From positions 992,001 to 1,056,000 of the forward strand of contig NZ_JBBNAC010000001.1 of assembly GCF_037996825.1 (NCBI RefSeq): a stretch of DNA of 64,000 nt, written 5' to 3'. Numbering within the stretch: position 1 is the stretch's first letter; every line of letters begins with the position of its first letter. The translations under genes and the position numbers were made by a program. The notes beneath the pieces were generated by a model that ran no database searches, had not been told where the DNA came from, and was given only the letters and a program-made list of their open reading frames with translations. Shown piece by piece: positions 52,336 to 60,824 of this stretch. The stretch comes from Bdellovibrio sp. BCCA. Lineage in GTDB: Bacteria > Bdellovibrionota > Bdellovibrionia > Bdellovibrionales > Bdellovibrionaceae.

Positions 52336-54143
52336 CAATTTACCTTAATCTTCTTTAAAGTCGGCGCGCGAACATTGGATTTATCCGGCACAAGAAGTTT
52401 GCGCACGGGCCCCGGTTCACTCGAACGACCATAAGAGTCCGTTGCCGACACTTGAACTTCGTATTCGCCCGGCAAAAGATTTTTTAATGCTGTCGTGTTA
52501 TTCGTATACTTACTTCGTTTTAATTGTTTTCCGTCTTTGCTGATCGTGAGCCAATACTCTTTAGCTCCTTCGATCTTAGACCACTCCAACTGAGATCGTC
52601 CGTCCATCGAAGCTTGCAATTGACCTTCGGCAGGAACGAAATCCGGTGCTTGCAGCAATGGCAATGGAGCCACCGTCAAAGTTTGTGACGTTGTTGTGCC
52701 AAGAACTTGACCGTCTTTATTTAACGCTTCAATCGAAGCGATGTAGCGACCTGGTTTTGTCACAGGTGTCGTGAGTTTCGTGTCTTTCACTTCAACACTG
52801 GAAGCCGTTGTCGGATCTGCGTTTTCTTCCATGAGCTTCACGCGCCACAAAGACACTTGATCTGCTTTATCCACTTTCCAACTCAAACCCAAACGAGGAG
52901 ACTCAACATAGTATTGAGTGACCTGAGTTTCAGGAATCGTGAAATTCACTTGCACTGGAACAAGTGGAGGTGGTTCCAGTTTAACTTGTTCCGCTGGTTT
53001 GACAGCGAACTTTTGCACCTTACCCAAAACGGGTTTGTCGGAGTCTGTATAATAAGAACTCATGCGCCAGTAATAAGTGCCAGGTTTTAACGCGGGAACG
53101 ACGAAACTTTCTTCTTTCGAGAAACTTTGCGACGTCACTTTGTTTTTTAAGTTAGCGTCACTCCAAACTTCCAAAGTGGTTTGACGAGTGTCGTCTCCTT
53201 TTTGCCATTTAAAGGTCATATCAAAAGGTGTTGTTGTCGCTGGGATCTCTGCATCTGCCGTCGGAAAGACAACTGTCGGAGCATAACGGGCGACAACTTC
53301 TGTTTTATAGATCGGACTTTCAGCGACCACTTTCCCTTCTTTGGATGTCGCTACAAGTTTCCAGTAATGACGTCCGAAGGGAAGTGACGCCATTGTTTGA
53401 TTTTGATTCAAAGGAGCTTTCACAAACTCTTTGAGAAGTTTACGACTGGGTCCCACCCACAACGACACTTGTGTGTTAGAAGGAAATCCCTGCCATTGGA
53501 AAGGAATTGGTTGCAAAGACTCTGCATCCATCGCGATAGGTTTTGCAGGGGATGGAGTCAAAATACGAATTTCAGAAGACGTTGAAGTCAGGTCTTTGCT
53601 TTGACCGTCGTTGCCTTTAATAGAAGCTTTACCTTCCAAGACTTGGACATCGACAGAATTACCGCGGCCTTTTGATAACGAAGCGGAAGCTTGCGAGAGA
53701 TCGACTTTTCCATTCGCCGAATTTAAGACAAGGCCCGGAGCACCAGCTTCCGCGCCACCGGCTTTCGCATTGACGAACAAACTACCTTCCATCAAATCGA
53801 GAGCGATTTCGCCTTCGGATTTTTTAATCACGATAAGAGACTCTGGTTCCAAATCCAAATAACGATCTGAATCGACAAATTGAATACGCACTTCACCGCG
53901 CTCACTCGTACGAATGGCTTCACCGTTGTACAAAGGCTCACCCGTATTGACGAGTTGCCACAACAAGCGCGAAGCAGGACGACGTTGAATATCCTCAACA
54001 ACTTTGCCAACATACGCCAAAGGTTTTTCATTTCCGTGAGATGAAATTCGATGATCGGAGGATTGATACCAATACCAGGTCACAGCAAAAACAGATGACG
54101 AGCTAAGTGCTGCGATAAGCAATCGTTTCCACTGTTTTTTCAT
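52335..54143 (-). CDS. FecR-domain protein with FN3-like repeats
   Basis: A 602-residue protein with an N-terminal membrane segment (about 8-25, probably uncleaved). Residues about 40-180 are a FecR domain (GEVRIQFVDSDRYLDLEPES, GEIALDLMEGSLFVNAKAGG). Four or more FN3-like modules follow (PFQWQGFPSNTQVSLWVG, FDMTFKWQKGDDTRQ, LEWSKIEGAKEYWLTIS). FecR normally senses outer-membrane signals for a sigma factor, but no sigma gene is here. Instead it leads the operon with an outer-membrane FN3 protein and an adenylate cyclase. RBS TGAGGAGG. Confidence 0.82.
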   Translation of the reverse strand: MKKQWKRLLIAALSSSSVFAVTWYWYQSSDHRISSHGNEKPLAYVGKVVEDIQRRPASRLLWQLVNTGEPLYNGEAIRTSERGEVRIQFVDSDRYLDLEPESLIVIKKSEGEIALDLMEGSLFVNAKAGGAEAGAPGLVLNSANGKVDLSQASASLSKGRGNSVDVQVLEGKASIKGNDGQSKDLTSTSSEIRILTPSPAKPIAMDAESLQPIPFQWQGFPSNTQVSLWVGPSRKLLKEFVKAPLNQNQTMASLPFGRHYWKLVATSKEGKVVAESPIYKTEVVARYAPTVVFPTADAEIPATTTPFDMTFKWQKGDDTRQTTLEVWSDANLKNKVTSQSFSKEESFVVPALKPGTYYWRMSSYYTDSDKPVLGKVQKFAVKPAEQVKLEPPPLVPVQVNFTIPETQVTQYYVESPRLGLSWKVDKADQVSLWRVKLMEENADPTTASSVEVKDTKLTTPVTKPGRYIASIEALNKDGQVLGTTTSQTLTVAPLPLLQAPDFVPAEGQLQASMDGRSQLEWSKIEGAKEYWLTISKDGKQLKRSKYTNNTTALKNLLPGEYEVQVSATDSYGRSSEPGPVRKLLVPDKSNVRAPTLKKIKVN

Positions 54144-54258
54144 CAATTCCTCCTCATGGTTTTTTCGGAGAAAATGTCGGGATATTTAATAGCGCTTAAG
54201 TCCAGGTCCGAGAGATTGTGGAAGATTTGTTCGGGCAGATGGTCTAGAGTCTTGCGAT

Positions 54259-54735
54259 ATGGACAATAACAAGAACTACATTACGCCCGAAGGTCTAGCA
54301 AAATTGAAAGCCGAGTACCATGAACTGATGCACGTGGAAAGACCGAAGCTTGTTGAGGTGGTTGCGTGGGCTGCGAGTAATGGCGATCGTTCTGAAAACG
54401 CAGATTATCAATACGGCAAACGTCGTTTGCGTGAAATTGATCGTCGCGTGCATTTTCTCACAAAAAGAATTGAAGACGCTGAAATAGTGGACCCTAAAAC
54501 CATGCAAGGGAGCACTGTTCTTTTTAGTGCGACCGTGACTTTGGCGAATGAAGATGGCATTGAGGTGACTTATCAAATTGTAGGTGAGGATGAGTTCGAT
54601 CCTAAACTCGGAAAGATTTCCTGGAAGTCTCCGGTGGCCAAAGCGCTTTTAGGAAAAAAGCTCGGAGATGAGGTTCGAATAGTCAAACCCGCCGGTGAAG
54701 AGTTCGTAACTATCGAGAATGTCGAGTATAAGTAA
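54259..54735 (+). CDS. greB: transcription elongation factor GreB
   Basis: Rescues backtracked RNA polymerase by stimulating transcript cleavage. The coiled-coil domain carries DRSENADYQYGKRRLREIDRRVHFL, the GreB version of the GreA/GreB signature with the acidic tip. The C-terminal FKBP-like domain ends VTIENVEYK. Length 158 is normal. Single-gene unit divergent from the FecR operon. Confidence 0.94.
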   Translation: MDNNKNYITPEGLAKLKAEYHELMHVERPKLVEVVAWAASNGDRSENADYQYGKRRLREIDRRVHFLTKRIEDAEIVDPKTMQGSTVLFSATVTLANEDGIEVTYQIVGEDEFDPKLGKISWKSPVAKALLGKKLGDEVRIVKPAGEEFVTIENVEYK

Positions 54736-54823
54736 AATTTTCAGATTCTGTTAGGGTTCCGCCGGTTTTTATACATTTTTTGAAACTCGTTATGCATTAG
54801 AGATTGTATTTGTCCGCATTATT

Positions 54824-54849
54824 GAGGAGACTCCTCCGCAATGGAGGGG
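54824..54849 (+). promoter_or_regulatory. RBS-sequestering hairpin in the leader of the DUF3465 gene
   Basis: CTCCTCC (54831-54837) can pair with GGAGGGG (54843-54849), seven pairs, one a G-U, over a five-base loop; this buries the GGAGG RBS (54843-54847), which is seven bases from the ATG. An upstream GAGGAG (54824-54829) can instead pair with part of CTCCTC, a possible anti-sequestering arm. This has the form of a translational switch. No ligand domain is recognised upstream. Confidence 0.55.
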
Positions 54850-54854
54850 GATCC

Positions 54855-55367
54855 ATGAAATTTGTTGCGAATTACGCACTAGCATTTTTAGCATTCACTG
54901 TTGTTTTTTCTTCTTTCAATTCTGCCGAGGCAAAACGCCGCAATCGCAAAGACCAAATCGAAAATTCAGATCAAAGTTCCAAGGAAGATTCTTCTTCTCA
55001 AGGGTCTCAAGCGGTCGATAACGGTGCAAATGATTCTGATATTGTTCGGGCTGTTAACGATCAACGCCGTGTAAACTTTGTTGAGGGCGGTGGCATGGTT
55101 GTGACGAAAGTTTTGCCTGACGACAACAATGGTTTAAAGCATCAAAAATGGGTTGTTCGTCTTTCTAATGGAAAGACCATGCAGGCTGTGTATAATTCAG
55201 ACATGTGCCCTCGCGTACCGATCAAAGTAGGTGACGTGGTTGCGATGGGTGGAATGTTCCTTTGGACGAACACGGGAGCGCTTCTTCACTGGTTGCATCA
55301 CGATCCTCGTGGCAATCGTCCAGACGGATACGTCTACGTCAACGGGAAGTACTATTGCAAAGATTAG
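54855..55367 (+). CDS. DUF3465 exported protein
   Basis: A 170-residue precursor; the start ATG 54855 gives a clean signal peptide (ending NSAEA). After a Ser/Gln/Asp-rich linker (QIENSDQSSKEDSSSQG) comes the DUF3465 core: VTKVLPDDNNGLKHQKWVVR then LSNGKTMQAVYNSD, VPIKVGDVVAMGG and LLHWLHHDPRG. This family is thought to be a small periplasmic OB-like domain; its function is unknown. The YheT hydrolase gene starts within its last 13 bp. Confidence 0.82.
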   Translation: MKFVANYALAFLAFTVVFSSFNSAEAKRRNRKDQIENSDQSSKEDSSSQGSQAVDNGANDSDIVRAVNDQRRVNFVEGGGMVVTKVLPDDNNGLKHQKWVVRLSNGKTMQAVYNSDMCPRVPIKVGDVVAMGGMFLWTNTGALLHWLHHDPRGNRPDGYVYVNGKYYCKD

Positions 55368-56332
55368 AACTGAATCCATGTAAAGCACCTTTCTGGGCCG
55401 ATAGCGGTCACAGTCAGACTTTATGGGCTCACTTCTTAAAATCTCCTGAACTCACACATTTAGGAAATAATTTTGAAGTCGATCTTCCTGACGGGGATCG
55501 ACTTTCTTGTTTTTATCTTCCGGGTTCTTCAAATCTCGTGATCAGTCTTTATCATGGCCTTTCTGGTGACGTTCACGCCGATTATATGCAAAGAACTGCT
55601 TTGCTTTGTCAGAAGATGGGCCACACGGTGGTGCTGGTAAATCACCGCGGGGCAGGACCGGGTTCACCGGCAGCGAAACACCCTTATCATTCAGGGCGTG
55701 CTGAGGATATTTCAAAAGTTTTAGAAAAGTTAAGAACGATGTTTCCGAATAAGAAACAGATCACAGTGGGTTATTCCATGAGCGGAAACATTGTGCTGTG
55801 TTTGTTGGGCGGTTATCGCGGCAGCGTAAAACCCGATGGTGCTGTCACTATCAATGGTCCTTTGAATTTGCTGCGAGGATCACAACTTTTAAAAACCGGA
55901 TTTAACCGCGTGTATGATATGCGTTTTGTTTTGCGTCTTCGTAAAACCATTGAGGATAAATATCGCCAAGGTTTGATTTCCGAGCGCTACAACATTCCGC
56001 CTTGGTCTACAGTGTGGGATATGGATCAAATCTACACGGCACCGGCTTCAGGATTTAGAGACCGTGAAGATTACTACCACAGTTGTTCTTCCATCCACTA
56101 TCTTTCTCAGATTGACGTGCCAACTTATGTGCTAACGTCGCATGACGATCCGTTTGTTTCAGTTCACGATTATTTAAAAGCGCCGTTTTCAAAAACCACG
56201 CAAGTGCACATCGAACCGCGCGGAGGGCACCTTGGTTATTTGACAGGAAAACCAACGGTTCTAGGCTCGACACGTTGGATGGATTATTATCTGTTTGAAG
56301 CTTTTAAAGCTTTAGAAAATACTTTGTCTTAA
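55355..56332 (+). CDS. YheT-family alpha/beta hydrolase
   Basis: Serine hydrolase fold. The family start PFWADSGHSQTLWAHF matches YheT (PxWxxxxHxQT). The nucleophile elbow GYSMSG holds S141; SHDDPFVS and PRGGHLGYL carry the acid and catalytic His. Start TTG 55355, with GGGAAG upstream, gives 325 residues; the ATG-type frame opening at 55262 would overlap the previous gene by over 100 bp. Substrate unknown. Its last 21 bp overlap the convergent glycosyltransferase gene. Confidence 0.85.
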   Translation: MQRLELNPCKAPFWADSGHSQTLWAHFLKSPELTHLGNNFEVDLPDGDRLSCFYLPGSSNLVISLYHGLSGDVHADYMQRTALLCQKMGHTVVLVNHRGAGPGSPAAKHPYHSGRAEDISKVLEKLRTMFPNKKQITVGYSMSGNIVLCLLGGYRGSVKPDGAVTINGPLNLLRGSQLLKTGFNRVYDMRFVLRLRKTIEDKYRQGLISERYNIPPWSTVWDMDQIYTAPASGFRDREDYYHSCSSIHYLSQIDVPTYVLTSHDDPFVSVHDYLKAPFSKTTQVHIEPRGGHLGYLTGKPTVLGSTRWMDYYLFEAFKALENTLS

Positions 56333-57034
56333 GAGATGCCAACGTTCCCGCCAGTAAGAGTAAGACGCGGACGTCTTTCCTGAGTCATAAATCGGAATTT
56401 CTGTTTTCTTTAAACCCGCTTTGGCGATTTGTTTTTGCAGGTGGAGATGGAAGTACCAACCTTTGAGAGCGGCCGGGAAATTATTCACTCGCAACCAGGC
56501 TTCTTTTTTAAGCCCACCGATTTCACAAAGAGGATCGGCGACATGTTTTTCACGCTCATGCAAAATTCCGTTAAAGAGTCTTTCAAGACGGTGACGGCGC
56601 GAGTTTGAAGTTAAAAACGGACTGTCTTTTTTGCTCAGCCTTTGCCCCCAGCATATATCCAGCGTGGGCTCGCTCATCAGGTTCTGCAAAATTTTAAAAA
56701 GATCTCCCAGTGGAGTTGCAGTTGCTGGATCGGCAAGGATCAGATAATTTCCAGTGGCTTTATTCAAGCCTTGGCGCAGGCTTTCGGCGCGACCGAGATG
56801 CCGTGTGTTTTGCAAAAGCACGATCTGCTCTCGCTCACCGGATTCTTTTTGCGCTTGCTCGAGCTGTTGGGCACATTCCGACGCTTTTTTTTCAGTGACC
56901 GCAACAAGCTCATAGTGCAGCGGAAACTTTTGAAAAAAGCTGCGCAGATCTTGCAGAAAAGGGCCGATAATAGCGGCGTCTTTATCCAAATAGATCACGA
57001 ATGAACAATGCGGGGTTGACACAGAGGATTCCAT
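56312..57034 (-). CDS. glycosyltransferase family 2-like protein
   Basis: A 240-residue GT-A-fold protein: CSFVIYLDKDAAIIGPFLQDL, then NTRHLGRAESLRQGLNKATG followed by YLILADPATATPLGDL, the dolichyl-phosphate mannose synthase-like order. The usual DxD is replaced by DPA, so metal binding may differ. ATG 57034 is taken; ATG 57061 is open too and would run 10 bp into the start of the divergent gene. Neither has a good RBS. Probably works with the divergent GT-C protein on a lipid-linked sugar. Confidence 0.7.
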   Translation of the reverse strand: MESSVSTPHCSFVIYLDKDAAIIGPFLQDLRSFFQKFPLHYELVAVTEKKASECAQQLEQAQKESGEREQIVLLQNTRHLGRAESLRQGLNKATGNYLILADPATATPLGDLFKILQNLMSEPTLDICWGQRLSKKDSPFLTSNSRRHRLERLFNGILHEREKHVADPLCEIGGLKKEAWLRVNNFPAALKGWYFHLHLQKQIAKAGLKKTEIPIYDSGKTSASYSYWRERWHLLRQSIF

Positions 57035-57051
57035 CTTTACGATAGGTAACA

Positions 57052-58533
57052 ATGAAATCATCTAAGGTCACGCATTTCTCATGGATTCTTTTGTGGTTCG
57101 CCTTGCTTTTCCTGGCAATGGTCACACGCTTTTACGACCTGGCAAACAAGCCTATCCATTTTGATGAAAGCATTAACGGATGGTTTGTGATGCAGATGCA
57201 ATCTGTGGGGTATTACAAATACGATCCGAACAATTATCATGGCCCTTTGTATTTTTATATTTTGCAGTTTTTTGAATTTCTCTGGGGACGCAGTCTTGAA
57301 GTTTTGCGAGCAGTGCCAGCGTTTTTCAGTTTTTTAAGCGTGATGGTTTTTTCTTTTGGTATTTTGTCGTCAAAGCCAGCGCAACGCTGGATGATGTTTT
57401 TTATTTTTGTCAGTCCGGCATTTTTATTCTTCGGTCGCTCAGGCATTCACGAAATGCCTTTTGTGTTTTTTCAAATTCTTTTTGCGTTGGGTTTCTTGCG
57501 CTGGTTTGAAAATGCCGACGACAAGGCCCTAGGATTGATGCTTGTCGGTCTTTGGGGCATGAGCACGCTTAAAGAGACTTTTGTTATCACGCTTTTTGGT
57601 TTTGCCTTAGCATTTTTGTCTTTAGGGTCTCAACAATGGCGGGCCTATTTAGACCGAAATAAATTGAAACAAGCGTGGACACCGCGTTTGACGGTGCTGA
57701 GTGCTGTTTTAGCTCTTTTATTCGTCCAGCTCTTTACGGGCTTTTTTAAAAACCCGTCAGGTCTTGTGGATTTTGTGAAAGCGTTTTTACCTTGGGCTAA
57801 GACGGGTGTTGAAGGTAAGGGACACGAAAAAGTTTTTACGTACTGGTTGCAAGTTTTTTGGGAAGCAGAACCGTTGATTCTTCTCGGAGTGGGAGTCGCT
57901 TTGTGGGGAGTGTTTTCAAAAACTAAAGCTCTTCGTGCCATGAGCGTGTTTTCACTTTCACAGCTTTTCATTTACTCCGTCATTCCTTACAAGACGGTAT
58001 GGTGTGTGTTGTCTTTGGTGTGGGGATTTTACTTCGTTCTTGCTTTTGCTCTTATTGAAGTGAAGCACCTGCGTTGGTTTGTCCTGCTTTTGTCAGTTGT
58101 AGGGATGAGAAGTGCTTACACCTCAGTGTATCAACATCCAATTTGGATGGAGCATCCGTATGTGTATGTGAACTCCACGCAGGATCTGACGACACTCTAT
58201 AAAACGATCATGGATCAGGCTAAGACGCATCCTGAAATACTTCAGGGCCCTGTGCAAATCGGAATGAAAGAGCAGTGGCCTTGGCCGTGGCTTTTGCGTT
58301 CTTTTAAAAATTTTGATTACAATCTGTGTTCAAAGAATTTAAATGAAAACGCCTTGATTTATTTTTGTGATTTGTCAGCCGCGTATGAGGTTGACCACGC
58401 TGTGAATGAGCCTTATTGGAAGCTCACGGTGATATTGCGACAGTCCCGAGAAGCTTCGCTGATTTATTTAAAAAAATCAGCCTTTCCGGAGGCGCTCTTT
58501 AAGGGAGCGGAAACTGTGGGTGAAGAGGAGTAG
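57052..58533 (+). CDS. GT-C-fold membrane glycosyltransferase, TIGR03663/Agl23-like
   Basis: A 493-residue integral membrane protein with about ten helices. The first loop carries FDESINGWFVMQMQ and KYDPNNYHGPLYFYILQFF, the HFDE..YDP.YHGP signature of TIGR03663 proteins, related to PMT/ArnT-type transferases that use polyprenyl-phosphate sugars. Head-to-head with the GT2 gene (17 bp between starts). The slt gene follows after 2 bp. Confidence 0.82.
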   Translation: MKSSKVTHFSWILLWFALLFLAMVTRFYDLANKPIHFDESINGWFVMQMQSVGYYKYDPNNYHGPLYFYILQFFEFLWGRSLEVLRAVPAFFSFLSVMVFSFGILSSKPAQRWMMFFIFVSPAFLFFGRSGIHEMPFVFFQILFALGFLRWFENADDKALGLMLVGLWGMSTLKETFVITLFGFALAFLSLGSQQWRAYLDRNKLKQAWTPRLTVLSAVLALLFVQLFTGFFKNPSGLVDFVKAFLPWAKTGVEGKGHEKVFTYWLQVFWEAEPLILLGVGVALWGVFSKTKALRAMSVFSLSQLFIYSVIPYKTVWCVLSLVWGFYFVLAFALIEVKHLRWFVLLLSVVGMRSAYTSVYQHPIWMEHPYVYVNSTQDLTTLYKTIMDQAKTHPEILQGPVQIGMKEQWPWPWLLRSFKNFDYNLCSKNLNENALIYFCDLSAAYEVDHAVNEPYWKLTVILRQSREASLIYLKKSAFPEALFKGAETVGEEE

Positions 58534-58535
58534 AA

Positions 58536-60755
58536 ATGAAAAAAACGGTGACAACACTAACAGTTTTTTTTGCGGCTTCTGCGGGAGCTCAAGTGCAAAA
58601 AGTCGATTTAAAAAAAGACCTTTCTGCTGCTCACATTGTGGATCTTTATCAAATCACCGGGAAGAAAAATAAAACTCTTTCGCCTTTGTCACAGCTCAAA
58701 GACTATGAAATTCATTTGAAGTGGCAAGAGTGTATTGTGCTGGCTCCAAAAGTTTTTGCGAATCAGAAGGAATTGCGTGGTTGGGTTGGACAAACGTGGC
58801 TTCACTGTCTAGAGCAAGGACAAAAGAAAAAGACTGACCTTGCGGCAATGGAAAAAGCTTTGTCGACTTTAAGCACTCACAAAGATCTTTTTAAAGAAGG
58901 TCCTTGGGCTGATGATTTAGCAAGCCGTTGGGTTTCTTTGCGCTTAGATCAACTAGAAGCGCAAGTGCAAAAGAAAGAATCCAAAGCCGCGAATGCTTTG
59001 GGTGAATTACTTAACGAGCCCTTTAAATTAAGCAAAGAACAAAAATCACGCATTTATCAAGCCTTGGGTGATTTGGCTTTGGCAAAAGTGAATTATCATG
59101 AGGCGCAGTTCTTGTATGAAGAAGCGCAAGATCAAAAAGATTCTAAGTATCTTCAAGAAAAGTTAGAATTCCTAGCAAAGGCCCGCGGCGAAAGCATTTC
59201 TCCGAAAGTCGCTATTGAAACTCCGGAACTCGGGGAAGAAGTTAAAATCGAAGAACGTCTTCGTCAGTCTTTAAAGCAAAATGATTCTGTGGCGGCTTTA
59301 AAAGACGCGATCACGGTTTTAAATCAGTATCCGGGAAGCAGAAGTGCCCGACGTTTGAAAGATAAACCTTTGGAAATCTACAATTCACTGGCAGAAAAAT
59401 TGGCGAAGGTCAAAGCGCTGAACGAAATGGAAGAAGCCGATAGCAGTCGATTGTTGGATTGGGCGCAGAACCTGCACCGTCGCGGCGATTATGCGGGTGC
59501 AATGTCTTTAGCTCAAGCGGCGGCAGAAAAAAGTCCGATGTCTCCACAGATTCCCAGTGCTTTGTGGATTGCGGGGCGCTGTGCTCACTTTTTAGGTCAG
59601 TATGACCGGGCATTAGAGCATTTTCAAAAATTGATCACTTACAATAACGGTTCAGATGAAGCGGCAGAAGCTCTTTTCCGTTCCAGTTTGATTTACTATC
59701 GCAAAAAAGATTTTTCAACGGCATCGGCCCTGCTGGAGCGTCTTTTACTACAGGGACGTGATCGTTATGATCTCAATGCGCAGTACTGGTTGATTCGCTC
59801 ACTGCAGGAAACAAATCCGGAGCGCGCAAAACAGACAGCCGCAGCATTGATCGAAAAGTATCCGTTCTCTTATTATGGTTTGCGCCTTCGTGCGGAATCA
59901 CAGGACGGAAAACTCTCTTGGCCAGATCTGAAAGACAAACCGCCAAAGTTGCAGACAGAATTTTATCTTGCGGGAAATCAGAAAAAATCATGGCAGCGTT
60001 TTAAAAAACTTTCGGATGCAGGTTGGGTGAGTGAAGCCCAGTCGGAACTTTCGGCGCTTCCACCTATCAAAGACGCGACGGTGAAAGTGTCTTTGGCTGA
60101 AAAAATGTCTGAGCGTCAGCAATACATGACAGCGATTCGTTTGATCAATGATGCTTTGGAAACAGATCCGAGTTTGCGCCGAGAGCAATTTGTGAAGCTT
60201 GGGTATCCTGAAGTTTTTGGTTCTTTGTATCAAGCTGAGGCGGAACGCTACGGTGTGCATGCTTCTCTGTTGCGAAGTCTCACTCGTCAAGAGAGTGCGT
60301 TTAATTTGCGCGCGGTCTCTACATCGAATGCTTTAGGGTTGATGCAAATGATTCCGCCGACAGCGCAGGAAGTGTCGAAAAAATTAGGACTCAAAATCGA
60401 ATTGCCGGATGATATGTTCCGCCCTGAAGTGAATATTCCGATGGGTTCGTTTTATATTTCCCAGATGTTAGGCCAGTTCGAAAACAACGTGCCTTTCGCT
60501 CTAGCTGCATATAACGCAGGACCCTATCGTTTGCAGGCGTGGTTTGATGGAAGAGCTGAGGTCAGCGAATTAATGGCGAAACCCAGCAGCGCTCCTCGAG
60601 ACGAAGTGTGGTTTGATGAACTTCCATGGACAGAGACAAGCTTTTACGTGAAAGCGATCTTGCGCAACGTTTTGCTCTATCGTCTAGCGGAAGAGAGCAG
60701 TTTCACTCTAAAACCCGTCTTATGGCAGGATTTGCTGAATAAAAAGGCAAAATAA
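58536..60755 (+). CDS. slt: soluble lytic transglycosylase, Slt70-like
   Basis: Periplasmic enzyme that cleaves the MurNAc-GlcNAc bond with 1,6-anhydro product. Signal peptide (ASAGAQ), then about 520 residues of TPR-like helical repeats (superhelical U-domain), then the SLT domain: catalytic E586 in LTRQESAFN, ALGLMQMIPPTA and NAGPYRLQAWFDG. Length 739 versus 645 in E. coli. RBS GAAGAGGAG. Two bases after the GT-C gene; mltD follows after 69 bp. Confidence 0.93.
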   Translation: MKKTVTTLTVFFAASAGAQVQKVDLKKDLSAAHIVDLYQITGKKNKTLSPLSQLKDYEIHLKWQECIVLAPKVFANQKELRGWVGQTWLHCLEQGQKKKTDLAAMEKALSTLSTHKDLFKEGPWADDLASRWVSLRLDQLEAQVQKKESKAANALGELLNEPFKLSKEQKSRIYQALGDLALAKVNYHEAQFLYEEAQDQKDSKYLQEKLEFLAKARGESISPKVAIETPELGEEVKIEERLRQSLKQNDSVAALKDAITVLNQYPGSRSARRLKDKPLEIYNSLAEKLAKVKALNEMEEADSSRLLDWAQNLHRRGDYAGAMSLAQAAAEKSPMSPQIPSALWIAGRCAHFLGQYDRALEHFQKLITYNNGSDEAAEALFRSSLIYYRKKDFSTASALLERLLLQGRDRYDLNAQYWLIRSLQETNPERAKQTAAALIEKYPFSYYGLRLRAESQDGKLSWPDLKDKPPKLQTEFYLAGNQKKSWQRFKKLSDAGWVSEAQSELSALPPIKDATVKVSLAEKMSERQQYMTAIRLINDALETDPSLRREQFVKLGYPEVFGSLYQAEAERYGVHASLLRSLTRQESAFNLRAVSTSNALGLMQMIPPTAQEVSKKLGLKIELPDDMFRPEVNIPMGSFYISQMLGQFENNVPFALAAYNAGPYRLQAWFDGRAEVSELMAKPSSAPRDEVWFDELPWTETSFYVKAILRNVLLYRLAEESSFTLKPVLWQDLLNKKAK

Positions 60756-60824
60756 GGGAGATGTTTTATTGAAAAACTCCTCGGGGCACTGTAGCCTGAA
60801 ATCTGTGTCGGAGGAGAGGGACTC

